Assembly (NCBI GenBank): GCA_013349325.1
Contig: DUZX01000002.1
Location: 1-64,000 of the forward strand
Length of the DNA: 64,000 nt
DNA from: Desulfuromonadales bacterium
GTDB lineage: Bacteria > Desulfobacterota > Desulfuromonadia > Geobacterales > Pseudopelobacteraceae
Direction of reading: 5' to 3'
Shown here: positions 50,126-59,505 of the stretch, one piece after another
How the letters are laid out: each line of letters begins with the position of its first letter
Position numbering within the stretch: position 1 is the stretch's first letter
Position numbers and translations under genes: made by a program
Notes under the pieces: generated by a model
What the model saw: the letters and a program-made list of their open reading frames with translations, nothing else
Told to the model about the DNA's origin: nothing
Database searches by the model: none

Positions 50126-52803
50126 CACACCATCTCCTTCATATTCAGCACCATCAATACCGATCCGTCACCCATGAGCGCAGACCCCGAATAGACTGAG
50201 AGACCAGAAAGCACCCCTTCCAGAGGTTTTTGGATCACGTCAACGGTCTCATGGAAGTCATCCACAATCAATCCCACCGGCTCCGAGCCAACACGAACCA
50301 CCAAAACAGCCAATTCGTCGTCGTTAACCCTGGGCTCAGCAGGAATTTCCAACAATACATTTAGTGCCTTCAAAGCAACTATGCGCCCTCGAAGTACCGT
50401 AGTCTTGCTCTGCTTAATAGTGTGAATTGCACGACGACGGATACGCACTGTTTCCACCACATGATCCATCGGGACACCGAAGATCTGCCCGTCTGATTCG
50501 ATAATCATAACCTTGGTTACTGCCATGGACAGAGGGAGCGATATACGGATATGGGTTCCCTTACCAACCTCACTCTCCAATTGAATAGCACCGTTAACCC
50601 GTTCTACTCCCGTGCGCACAACATCCATTCCCACTCCGCGACCCGACAGATCGGATACCGTTTCAGCAGTGGAAAAACCAGCACCAAAAACCAAGTTGAC
50701 AGAATCACGGTCGCTTATCTGCTCCAGAGTAGTCTCGTCAATGATCCCTTTTTCATAAGCTTTACGTTTGATGACTTCAGGATCAATTCCTTTTCCGTCA
50801 TCAATTATTTCGATCAGAACCCGATCCGCTTCCTGTTTGGCGCGGATGATTAGTGTACCAGCGGCGGACTTGCCACAACTCTGCCGTATTTCAGGAGTTT
50901 CCAGACCGTGATCCAAGCTGTTGCGAACGATATGAATAAGTGGATCGGCTAAAGATTCGATAATATTCTTATCCGCTTCAGTCTCCTCGCCTTCCAACAC
51001 CAGGTTCACTTCTTTGCCCAGTTTACGAGATATATCTCGTACCAGCCGTGGGAAACGCTGGAATACGAAGGAGACAGGCATCATACGAACCTGCATGATG
51101 GCTCCCTGCATCTCCTCCACAATACGGTTAATTACCGTATATTGAGCTTTTATTTCGCGTGCGACTTCCCTCGCTCCAAACTGATTTTCCGCCCGCTGGG
51201 CCAAATAGGGGAGGGCGTTCTTAGAGACTACCATCTCGCCGATCAAGTTCATCAGCAGGTCTATTTTGACCTGATCAACCTTGAGACTTCTGGGACCGAT
51301 CTGATCCTCAGCACGACGACCAAATTTAGGACCTTCATCCGTAAAAGCGGATATAACATTGCCTGTCTGCTGCTGCCCTTGTGGAGACTGAACAATTTCA
51401 GACAGGTTGGCGCGTAGCGTCGGCATACCTATGCGCGCATTAAGCCAATCCAGAAGTAATCCACCGGAACCTGTTTCTAATCCCGTTTTGAGGGCTGCTT
51501 CGATCTCAGCGGCTGTTTGGATTTCGCCCATTGCCGCACAACAATTGATCAATGTAGTCGCAACGGCCTTTAGCCTTCCCGAATGCCAGGCCGGCTGATC
51601 CTGAAGCATAAGAATCTGACGTTGAGCATCGAGAATAACATCCCGTTCAAAAGCATCTTCCTCGGATAAAGAATTCAATGAATCTGTAACGTTTTCACTT
51701 AAACCCTCTGTAGCTGGTTCCGCTGCGTCATGATCTGTGAGCGACCAATCCGGCGGAGTCAGGGTGCGGAGCGATTCAATAAGGGTACGCAGTACAGCTC
51801 GATTGCTCGGCATATTCTCCAACAAAAGAAGGAGCCAGCGCAGAGCCGATGAAAGCCATAGATCCGGATTGCTCAATTCCAGCATAGTCCGTGCGGCCCG
51901 TCCAAGACTGGCAAGATTCCCCCCATCAAGATGCAACAGGGCCTCGGCAACAAAGTCCTCGTAGACAGGACCACCATTCGGGTCACCTGTGGGGATAACG
52001 AGATGAAGCGGATCCACCGGTTGAATAACGACCTGATCCGGCACGTAACGATAAAGTTCTACCAATTCCTCAGACGGGGCTGCCGTCAGCAGATTGAAAA
52101 CGAGTACACAACGGTAGGCGTCCAAGTCAACCAGATTCGGCCACGATTCTCGAGCAACGATGGCACACCAGAGCACATCGGGCGTCTGCTGCGCCTGATG
52201 TAGAGGATCATCCCCTTGAAAAAAACAATCCTCCACAGGACTATAAACAAGCCTGTGCAAAGGATCACCCTTCAATATTCGCCGAAAGGCGTCCATGCGA
52301 ATCGTTTCAGGAACAGGGGCAAGGGAAAATAAATTCTTAGACTTGATAAAATTGGTGGGTTTAGGCTGTTCTGGCACACCGATGTTATCCAAACTCTCCA
52401 CGCGGTCCGTACGTGCCGCATTCACTGCAATTAGCTTTCGCAGTGCATCGGCGAGACGGACTGCATCATCGATATGTGAGACTTCTGTAATCCCTTGTTC
52501 GATCTCGTCACACAACTGACCAACAAAATCCATAGCGTCCAGCAAACAATCCGCTATTTCACGCGAATATACCACCCGACCGTCCCGCACAGCAACCATC
52601 AAGTCCTCACCAGCGTGCAACACCCGTGTCATTTCCGGAAAATCAAACAGACCGGAATTGCCTTTCAAAGTATGCACAGGACGGAACAGCTCGTTCATAA
52701 GATCGGCATTATCGGGCGTTTGCTCCAGTTGCATCAGCTTTTGCCCAATGTCGTACAATGTATCGCGGGCTTCGGAAAGGAATTGTACGAGCAACGGGTT
52801 CAT
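50125..52803 (-). CDS. cheA: CheA chemosensory kinase with enlarged middle region
   Basis: An 892-residue kinase. The Hpt domain has His44 in VHTLKGNSGLFDFPEMTRV. About 300 residues (150-460) follow without a recognised domain (CFFQGDDPLHQAQQTPDVLW, LVDLDAYRCVLVFNL). Then come the dimerisation helices (VDQVKIDLLMNLIGEMVVSK), the HATPase domain (HIVRNSLDHGLETPEIRQSC, IDDGKGIDPEVIKRKAYEKG, SGRGVGMDVV) and a CheW-like regulatory domain. The middle part takes the place of the CheY/CheB-binding P2 domain and is much larger. Confidence 0.94.
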   Translation of the reverse strand: MNPLLVQFLSEARDTLYDIGQKLMQLEQTPDNADLMNELFRPVHTLKGNSGLFDFPEMTRVLHAGEDLMVAVRDGRVVYSREIADCLLDAMDFVGQLCDEIEQGITEVSHIDDAVRLADALRKLIAVNAARTDRVESLDNIGVPEQPKPTNFIKSKNLFSLAPVPETIRMDAFRRILKGDPLHRLVYSPVEDCFFQGDDPLHQAQQTPDVLWCAIVARESWPNLVDLDAYRCVLVFNLLTAAPSEELVELYRYVPDQVVIQPVDPLHLVIPTGDPNGGPVYEDFVAEALLHLDGGNLASLGRAARTMLELSNPDLWLSSALRWLLLLLENMPSNRAVLRTLIESLRTLTPPDWSLTDHDAAEPATEGLSENVTDSLNSLSEEDAFERDVILDAQRQILMLQDQPAWHSGRLKAVATTLINCCAAMGEIQTAAEIEAALKTGLETGSGGLLLDWLNARIGMPTLRANLSEIVQSPQGQQQTGNVISAFTDEGPKFGRRAEDQIGPRSLKVDQVKIDLLMNLIGEMVVSKNALPYLAQRAENQFGAREVAREIKAQYTVINRIVEEMQGAIMQVRMMPVSFVFQRFPRLVRDISRKLGKEVNLVLEGEETEADKNIIESLADPLIHIVRNSLDHGLETPEIRQSCGKSAAGTLIIRAKQEADRVLIEIIDDGKGIDPEVIKRKAYEKGIIDETTLEQISDRDSVNLVFGAGFSTAETVSDLSGRGVGMDVVRTGVERVNGAIQLESEVGKGTHIRISLPLSMAVTKVMIIESDGQIFGVPMDHVVETVRIRRRAIHTIKQSKTTVLRGRIVALKALNVLLEIPAEPRVNDDELAVLVVRVGSEPVGLIVDDFHETVDVIQKPLEGVLSGLSVYSGSALMGDGSVLMVLNMKEMV

Positions 52804-53171
52804 TCACGAACCTCCCCAAGCAGTAGGCGAACATGAGTTAGCAATTGCTTCGGCTTGACCGGTTTGATCAAGTAGTCATTGGCTCCTGCCTGGTAGGCGA
52901 GAGTTCGGTCACTATCAGCAGCCTCGGTAGAGACCATAATAGCCGGGCTTTGAGGCACATCCTGTTTACGGAGTTCACATAAAAAACCGTAGCCATTCAA
53001 GAGCGGCATATTTACATCCACTACAAATAAATCAAAAGTAGTCTGTATCGCTTTTTCCAATGCTTCAATGCCATTTACCGCCTCTTCCACGGCGTACCCG
53101 GCATCTACAAGAATTTTGCGATGATACATACGTACGGTTGCTGCGTCATCAACAATCAGAATCCGCTTCAT
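52800..53171 (-). CDS. CheY-type receiver
   Basis: A 123-residue receiver: LIVDDAATVRMYHRKILVDA, phosphorylation Asp in LFVVDVNMPLLNG, Ser in AIMVSTEAADSD and Lys in DYLIKPVKPKQLL. It overlaps the cheA start and the cheR stop by 4 bp each, so it is tightly coupled and a likely direct CheA target. Confidence 0.9.
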   Translation of the reverse strand: MKRILIVDDAATVRMYHRKILVDAGYAVEEAVNGIEALEKAIQTTFDLFVVDVNMPLLNGYGFLCELRKQDVPQSPAIMVSTEAADSDRTLAYQAGANDYLIKPVKPKQLLTHVRLLLGEVRE

Positions 53172-54025
53172 CTGGCCTCCAAGGGTTTTTGATAAACAAT
53201 TGCTTCAGGAAACTTGCGTACCTTATATAGCGAAGAGATGCGGCTCATGGATTCAGAATGACCCAAGCAGATACAGCCTCCAGGCTTCAGGGCGTCATAA
53301 AAGCTTTCAGCTGCTTCCTTGCGAGAGAGATCGTCAAAATAGATGAGCAGATTGCGGCAAAAGATCACATCAAAATTTCGGTATAACCTTGTATCGGCTG
53401 ACTCCGACAGATTGACCCTGGTGAATTCCACCGAATTTCGTAAATCATCACAGATCTGGTATTCATCGCCAATACGAGTAAAATATTTATTTAGCCAGTT
53501 AGGTGACACATGTTGAATTGAACGGGCTGAATAGCGTCCGATCCGCGCCTTTTGCAAGATACCTGTATCGATATCCGACGATATTATCTCAACATCCCAG
53601 CTGTTGATCCCTCCCCACAATTCCAGAAGATACATGGCAATGCTGTATGGCTCTTCGCCCGACGATGATGGGATGCACCAGATGCGGATAGGCTTCCTGT
53701 CAGTCTTGGCAGCCGTGATCTCCGGCAGAATAGAATCAACTAAGCATTGGAACTGGTATTCTTCACGTAGAAAATAGGTCTCATTAACAGTCATCAGGTT
53801 AGTAAGGTGTTGCATCTCTTCACCTGAAGGTTCAAAACGAAGCATTGTGAAATAAGAACGAAAATCGTGATTGCCAGTTGCTTCAATCCGATCAATTAAT
53901 CGCTTATCCACAAAATAGCGTTTGGTCGGCTCAAAGCAAATACCCGTCTTACGGTAGAAATACTCCCTGAACTTTTCAAAGTCCTCAGCGGTAATTATTT
54001 TTGATTTTGAAACATCAGTTTTCAT
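53168..54025 (-). CDS. cheR: Chemoreceptor methyltransferase CheR
   Basis: A 285-residue SAM-dependent enzyme that methylates glutamates on MCPs. The N-terminal helical domain has FREYFYRKTGICFEPTKRYF. The catalytic part has RIWCIPSSSGEEPYSIAMYL, ISSDIDTGILQKARIGRYSA and FDVIFCRNLLIYFDD. No C-terminal TPR extension is present. Confidence 0.95.
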   Translation of the reverse strand: MKTDVSKSKIITAEDFEKFREYFYRKTGICFEPTKRYFVDKRLIDRIEATGNHDFRSYFTMLRFEPSGEEMQHLTNLMTVNETYFLREEYQFQCLVDSILPEITAAKTDRKPIRIWCIPSSSGEEPYSIAMYLLELWGGINSWDVEIISSDIDTGILQKARIGRYSARSIQHVSPNWLNKYFTRIGDEYQICDDLRNSVEFTRVNLSESADTRLYRNFDVIFCRNLLIYFDDLSRKEAAESFYDALKPGGCICLGHSESMSRISSLYKVRKFPEAIVYQKPLEAR

Positions 54026-54638
54026 AGATACGCCTTAAGGCCAGATCTGCGGCAAACTGAATGTATGGTTCGTCTTTAAACCGTTCCTTGAGCCGTTCCA
54101 ACGGTTTTCGTGACGCTTCCGTTCCCACCTCGCCAAGCAGATCGACGGAAGTGCCGCACACATTAACGTGCTGGTCGTTCTCGATTACCTCTATAAGCCA
54201 ACTCTCCACTTCCGGATGGCGCAGAGATTCCAGAATATTGACAGCAAAGATGCGTACATCTGATTTCGGATCAGCCAAGAGCGTACGCATGATCGGCGCC
54301 ACCTCGTCGGGCAGTTGTTTCATTGCCTCTAGCGCTTCATTGCGCAATGCAGCGTCCTCACTGTTCAGGCAAGCCACTAGTCCCGCAACACAATCCGGGT
54401 CGCCCATTCGCGTCAGAGTGGTGAGGATCACCTCCCGTACAGAGACATCCGGTTCAATCTTTAAACGTTCCACCAAAGGTACCGCTGATTGCGGACAGTT
54501 TATGAGATCGCGCGCGGCCCAGCGTCGAGCCGTGGGGTTTGGGTCAGACAACTGTGCCAGCAGGTTGGGGCAATCGCGCTCATGCTTTCGTTCTTCCTGA
54601 TTAATCGGCTCCGGGGTCTGGTTTTTAATGAAGGCCAT
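54015..54638 (-). CDS. HEAT-repeat protein in che operon
   Basis: A 207-residue all-helical protein with about five HEAT/PBS-lyase-type repeats (DPNPTARRWAARDLINC, EPDVSVREVILTTLTRMGDP, SEDAALRNEALEAMKQLPDE, DPKSDVRIFAVNILESLRHP). It overlaps cheR by 11 bp. HEAT proteins in che clusters are thought to be protein-binding scaffolds; the partner is unknown. Confidence 0.88.
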   Translation of the reverse strand: MAFIKNQTPEPINQEERKHERDCPNLLAQLSDPNPTARRWAARDLINCPQSAVPLVERLKIEPDVSVREVILTTLTRMGDPDCVAGLVACLNSEDAALRNEALEAMKQLPDEVAPIMRTLLADPKSDVRIFAVNILESLRHPEVESWLIEVIENDQHVNVCGTSVDLLGEVGTEASRKPLERLKERFKDEPYIQFAADLALRRIYEN

Positions 54639-54686
54639 GGGGAGGTTTCCTTATATTTCAGAATGTGAAGATGGGGTAAAAAGCTA

Positions 54687-55757
54687 TTACCGCCCAACCC
54701 ATGAATTAAGCTGTGCCGCAATTTTATGTGAAGGCAGAACCAAACTGGCACCGCCTCTCTCAATCAGCTCTGCCGGCATACCGAATACCACGGCAGATTC
54801 TTCCGATTCGGCAATCGTTCGACCACCTCTCCTCTTGATCTCGGCAAAGGAGTCAGCGCCATCATAGCCCATACCTGTAAGCATTACGCCGATTACTCGT
54901 GACGGGTCGCAGTGTTCCAGCACCGACTTCCCCAATAACTCCACAGAGGGGTGCCAAAGATACTGCTGTTGTTCCGGTTTGGGAAGCACTGTAAGCCGGT
55001 TAATGCGCATGCTAACCAACATATCGGCTCCCCCCTTGGCGATATAAATGACACCAGGTTCTACGGGCATTGGTGACGAGGCTTCAACCACCTGTAACGC
55101 ACATGTCTGATTCAAGCGGTCAGCAAAGGATTTGGTAAAAGCCGGCGGCATATGTTGAGCCACCAGCACCGGCCACGGGAAGGTAGCCGGCAAATAGGGA
55201 AGGATTTCCTCAAGGGTGCCAGGTCCACCAGTGGAAACACCCACAATAACCAGGCCGTCACCAACAACACCACGCCGAACCGCCACAGGACGTTCAGCGC
55301 CCACATTACGGTCGTCACGCAGCCGCTGGGTCAGCCCTTTAGCACCCGATAGCCTGGGCTTGATTCGGGCTCGAGAGGCTGTCCGTACCTTTTTCACCAG
55401 CTCATCCAGAATTTTATCGATGGAGAGCGAAATAGTCCCCCCCGGCTTAGCTACATAATCCACAGCCCCCAGATTCAAAGCCTCAAAGGTAGCGAGTGCT
55501 CCCTTTTCAGTAAGTGAAGAAACCATGACCACCGGCACCGGACGTTCAGCCATTATGAGAGAGAGGGCTGACAGGCCGTCCATCTCTGGCATATTAATAT
55601 CCAACGTCACCACGTCTGGTTTGAATGTACGGTTTTCCTCTACAGCCTCCACACCATTTCTCGCCTGGTGTATTTCAAAATCGCCCGCAGCGGTAAAAAC
55701 TTGTGTAAGTTGACGACGCATTAGTGCTGAATCATCGACGATCAGTATTTTAATCAT
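54687..55757 (-). CDS. cheB: Chemoreceptor methylesterase CheB
   Basis: A 356-residue protein with an N-terminal receiver (ILIVDDSALMRRQLTQVFTA, VVTLDINMPEMDGLSAL, YVAKPGG) and a C-terminal esterase. The catalytic triad lies in VGVSTGGPGTLEEIL (Ser), LVAQHMPPAFTKSFADRL (His) and VMLTGMGYDGADSFAEI (Asp). It removes methyl groups placed by CheR when phosphorylated by CheA. Confidence 0.95.
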   Translation of the reverse strand: MIKILIVDDSALMRRQLTQVFTAAGDFEIHQARNGVEAVEENRTFKPDVVTLDINMPEMDGLSALSLIMAERPVPVVMVSSLTEKGALATFEALNLGAVDYVAKPGGTISLSIDKILDELVKKVRTASRARIKPRLSGAKGLTQRLRDDRNVGAERPVAVRRGVVGDGLVIVGVSTGGPGTLEEILPYLPATFPWPVLVAQHMPPAFTKSFADRLNQTCALQVVEASSPMPVEPGVIYIAKGGADMLVSMRINRLTVLPKPEQQQYLWHPSVELLGKSVLEHCDPSRVIGVMLTGMGYDGADSFAEIKRRGGRTIAESEESAVVFGMPAELIERGGASLVLPSHKIAAQLNSWVGR

Positions 55758-55785
55758 ATTAAATCCTTACATCGCAAAATCAAAC

Positions 55786-55840
55786 ATTTTGTGAGCGATG
55801 TCCGGTTCACAATTGCTTAACCGGACATCGCCACAAAACA
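55786..55840. other. Long hairpin between the triple-CheW gene and cheB
   Basis: GCGATGTCCGGTT pairs with AACCGGACATCGC around an 11-nt loop, and the stem continues imperfectly through TTTTGTG/CACAAAA. It lies in the only gap of notable size (88 bp) inside the operon and may set relative expression of the first two genes against the rest. Confidence 0.65.
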
Positions 55841-55845
55841 TTTTC

Positions 55846-57435
55846 TTACATAGCTGCTAGTTCCTGCAATTGATCACTTTCCACAAGATGAGTAGGTTCA
55901 AGCAACTGAACCATCCGTTTCTGTTTTTCCAGGTTTGCCATGCGCGATAAAAGTTTTCCCTGCTCGCTGGAGAGTTGTGGTGCTGATTCAATCGCAGCCT
56001 GCGGAATTTTGAACACTTCCGAAACTTGATCGACTATGAAGCCGGTGCGTACGCCGGCAATCAGGAACACCATGATGCGCTGGCGGTCAGAACGCTCAAC
56101 CCTGGAAAGTCCCAAACGCAGACGAAGGTCAATCACCGGCAATACACTGCCTCGCAAATTGATAACCCCTTCGACAAACGGAGGGGCTTTCGGTACATGG
56201 ATAAGTTCATCCGGTACCCGCACGATTTCCTGAACACTGGCGATCGGTACGCCAAACTCCTCCTTGTCCAGACGAAACACAACCACCTGCTCATCATCGT
56301 CAAGGTCCTCATCTACGTCGGTCATATCCCGACCGGTGTCTTGTCCAATGTCGCTCACGCTGGTCAATGCCTCCCTGATTGCAGAATGGTTAAACATATT
56401 GCGGGCGGTTATAATGGAGACAAGTCGCTTGCCGTCGTCAAGCCGACAGATATCTGCAATTTCCGCAAGACCTCCATCACGGACAAGTAATGCCGGCATA
56501 GCGTCCACCAAAGTCTTGGCGACTCGCAGCACTTCACTCACGCCGTCCACAGTCACACCAACTGATGATCCCCCCAAAGCCAATACCACAATGCGACTTT
56601 TTTCGTCCAACTGCTTCTCCGGCAGATGGAACATGCGGCTCAGACTTACCAGCGGTAGCAGGCGACTGCGAAGGGTCATAACACCCATAACATGGGATTC
56701 CGAATGGGGAACATGAATTATTGTCTCTGGAACCTGAACAATCTCCTGAACATCCTCTATGGCAATTGCATATTCCTGCCCCGCGACATCAAAGCTCACA
56801 AGTTGCAGTTCATCACTAACGTCCTCATCATCCGTATCGACAATGGATGATACGGTACTCGCCGCAACACTGCTTTTAGCAAGGTTGGCGATTTCCCTGA
56901 ATTCACTCTGAACGAGCTTGTTAAAATCCAGCACCATGATCATGGCATGACCACCCACATTCTTGATCAGACCGGAGAGCAATTCTGTATTCACGGTACT
57001 GCGGATTGCGCCCACATCTTCGATCTGGGCAGGTTCTACACCTACAACGCTGGCAACCCGATCAACCACGAAGCCGAGTGGCTGCCCCACATCTACCACA
57101 ACAGCACGGGTGGCATCGTCATGTTCATGCTCTTCGAAACCGAACATACGCCGCAGGGAAATAATGGGAAGCACCTTGCCACGCAGATTTGCCAAACCTT
57201 CCAGGGTAGGCGGTGCCAAAGGAACCCGTATTACATCGGGAACCCGAATAATCTCCTGCACCGGTGCCATATCCACGGCAAACACTTCATTACCGGCAAT
57301 GAACGTGACGAACTGACGAGTATCGGAGGCGACCTCGTCAAGAACTTCATCCCCTCCATGACTCTCGGTTTCCACGGGAACTGATGGCTCAACCGAACCG
57401 GCATCTTCTTGTTGCTGCACTGTTTCTGTCGTCAT
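55846..57435 (-). CDS. Triple-domain CheW coupling protein
   Basis: A 529-residue protein with three full CheW domains (about 40-175, 205-345 and 370-510). Each opens with a VxF-xxxxxEFxVPI-type strand (FVTFIAGNEVFAVDMAPVQE, LVSFDVAGQEYAIAIEDVQE, VVFRLDKEEFGVPIASVQE) and contains the NLRGxVLPxIxLR loop. The domains are separated by acidic linkers. Ordinary CheW is a single domain of about 160 residues. A triple form could crosslink several receptors and kinases within an array. Confidence 0.93.
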   Translation of the reverse strand: MTTETVQQQEDAGSVEPSVPVETESHGGDEVLDEVASDTRQFVTFIAGNEVFAVDMAPVQEIIRVPDVIRVPLAPPTLEGLANLRGKVLPIISLRRMFGFEEHEHDDATRAVVVDVGQPLGFVVDRVASVVGVEPAQIEDVGAIRSTVNTELLSGLIKNVGGHAMIMVLDFNKLVQSEFREIANLAKSSVAASTVSSIVDTDDEDVSDELQLVSFDVAGQEYAIAIEDVQEIVQVPETIIHVPHSESHVMGVMTLRSRLLPLVSLSRMFHLPEKQLDEKSRIVVLALGGSSVGVTVDGVSEVLRVAKTLVDAMPALLVRDGGLAEIADICRLDDGKRLVSIITARNMFNHSAIREALTSVSDIGQDTGRDMTDVDEDLDDDEQVVVFRLDKEEFGVPIASVQEIVRVPDELIHVPKAPPFVEGVINLRGSVLPVIDLRLRLGLSRVERSDRQRIMVFLIAGVRTGFIVDQVSEVFKIPQAAIESAPQLSSEQGKLLSRMANLEKQKRMVQLLEPTHLVESDQLQELAAM

Positions 57436-57446
57436 TATAGTTCTCC

Positions 57447-59366
57447 TTAAGCACTCTGCAATTCATCAGCGAGCGAGGCGATCTCTTCGATGGCGGCAGC
57501 CAATTCCTCGGCTCCCTTGGATTGCTGCACGGCAGCGCTGGCGGCTTCGTTGGCAGCCTTCTCAGCTTGCTGGGCGGCGGCGGATATCTGTTCAGTCCCC
57601 TTCTTGGCTTGACCGATGGCAGAAGCTATCTCCATAGCTGCGTTCAGAATTTCCTGTGTTCCCCGGTCAATTTCCACGATATCGGTTTCGATCAGGTTCA
57701 GGTTGCTGGTAGAGGTTTTTGCCTGTTCCGCCTCGCTGACGGCAGATTTAACAATCTCCTCCAGATCAGTGCTAACAAGACCGATCTGATCCTGCACAGC
57801 TTTCACCAAATCCTTGATACGATCGGCATTTTCCGCTGAATCACGGGCAAGATTACGGATATCTGTGGAGACGACCACAAACCCTTTGCCAAATTCGCCG
57901 GCTCGTGCAGCTTCGATGGAACCATTAACCGCAAGCATATTGGTCTGTATCGACACGGTTGTGATCGCCTCGACGATCTTGTCTATACGTCGGGACACCT
58001 GTTCCAGATCCTTTACCTGTTTGATACTTGCCTGAGTTCCTTTTACCGAGGAGAGAATACCGTTGATCAATTCATCCACGGCGGTTTTATTAACGGCGAG
58101 CAGTGACTGAACACTCTTGACTTTCTCGCTGCCAACGGTGGCACGTTGCTGTGCTACATCCAGCCCCTTTTCAATTTGATTAATGGCGGCCGATGATTCC
58201 TCGCATGCCGCAGCAGCGGTCTGAGAGCCTTTACGGATTTCCTCAATGGCGGTCATGATCTGGGCGCTGGCACGGTTGATTTCTGATACGGCGGATGAGA
58301 GTTCCTCTGCAGACGAGGCGACTTCTTCAGCACTCTTGGCAACATCGGTGGAGTTCTTCAGGTCTTCAGCCAGCTCCGACAGATTCTGAGCTGCCTGCTC
58401 GGACTCAGCCAGTGCCTGGGCTTGTTCGGCGACAGTTTTAGCCGCCTCTTCGGCAGCGGCGGATTGCTCAACGGAGGCAGAAGCGATATCCTCCGATCCT
58501 TTGAGCGCCTGACCGGCAGCGTTGTTCGACTGCTTGGCGCCGACGGCAATTTCGGTAATCCCTTTAACTACCGAGATCACGTCAACACGAATCTGCTCCA
58601 ACTGTTCGGTGATAACCTTCCCCTTCTCCACTTCACCTTCAACAGTCTTCGCTGAAGTGTTAATACCGTCGGCAATTGCTTTTACATCCTGCTGAATCTG
58701 CCCTACAAGTTCCTGAATCTGACTGGCGCTCTTCTCCGATGTTTCAGCCAACGTCCGCACTTCGTCTGCCACCACGGCAAAACCCTTGCCGTGCTTGCCT
58801 GCCCGTGCTGCCTCAATGGCCGCATTCAGAGCCAGCAAGTTAGTCTGGTCGGCGATGCGTGCAACAGCTTTGACGATATCGCCAATGTTAGCAGCCTGCT
58901 TTTCCAATTCAACCACCATAGCCACTGATGCAACCTGACGCTGAGCCGCCACGCCAACATTGGTAATCAGACTGGCGACATCGCCAGCGGTCTTTGCCAC
59001 CAACGCCTGTGATGCTTCACCCTTTGTCTGGCTAATATCGGCATTAGACAACTGGCGAGCAAGAGCTCCGGTCACCTGTTTGAAAGCAGCCAGTGATTCC
59101 TGAGCCGCGCCAGAAGCTTCTTCAGCGCCAGTGGCAATCTGGTCGGCGGCGCGCTTCAGTTCTTCGGCAGCGGAAGCCGCCTCATTGATACCGGAAGAAA
59201 GTTGCCCGGTTGCAGCGGCAATACGCTCTGCTGCCTGTTGTTGCTTGGCAAGCGTACGTGCACGTTTTCTTTGCGCTTCAACCTCACGGGTGTTAACAGC
59301 ATTGCTTTTTCCTACGTCAGTGCCGGCGGTTGAAGCAGATGTAGCGGTTTTTTTAATTAAAGCCAT
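57447..59366 (-). CDS. Cytoplasmic MCP with two signalling hairpins
   Basis: A 639-residue protein, almost entirely alanine-rich coiled coil, without membrane segments or a ligand domain. It contains two complete MCP tips: [20 protein letters not shown] with [20 protein letters not shown] (about residues 175-215), and [20 protein letters not shown] with GFVVVSTDIRNLARDSAENA (about 470-515). Normal receptors have one. It may be an internal duplication that can bind two CheA/CheW sets. The ATG at 59366 follows AAGGAG and begins the che-rsb run. Confidence 0.92.
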   Translation of the reverse strand: MALIKKTATSASTAGTDVGKSNAVNTREVEAQRKRARTLAKQQQAAERIAAATGQLSSGINEAASAAEELKRAADQIATGAEEASGAAQESLAAFKQVTGALARQLSNADISQTKGEASQALVAKTAGDVASLITNVGVAAQRQVASVAMVVELEKQAANIGDIVKAVARIADQTNLLALNAAIEAARAGKHGKGFAVVADEVRTLAETSEKSASQIQELVGQIQQDVKAIADGINTSAKTVEGEVEKGKVITEQLEQIRVDVISVVKGITEIAVGAKQSNNAAGQALKGSEDIASASVEQSAAAEEAAKTVAEQAQALAESEQAAQNLSELAEDLKNSTDVAKSAEEVASSAEELSSAVSEINRASAQIMTAIEEIRKGSQTAAAACEESSAAINQIEKGLDVAQQRATVGSEKVKSVQSLLAVNKTAVDELINGILSSVKGTQASIKQVKDLEQVSRRIDKIVEAITTVSIQTNMLAVNGSIEAARAGEFGKGFVVVSTDIRNLARDSAENADRIKDLVKAVQDQIGLVSTDLEEIVKSAVSEAEQAKTSTSNLNLIETDIVEIDRGTQEILNAAMEIASAIGQAKKGTEQISAAAQQAEKAANEAASAAVQQSKGAEELAAAIEEIASLADELQSA

Positions 59367-59505
59367 GGTGTCTCTCCTTTCGAATGCGCTGCCGTGAGTT
59401 TTGGCAGCTATGGGGGTATTGGATTGCTTTTCTATAATGGGGGTGTACAAACTAGCTTTACATTACAAAACTGTCTGTCAGGAAAACTTGATGTATGCAA
59501 ATAAA

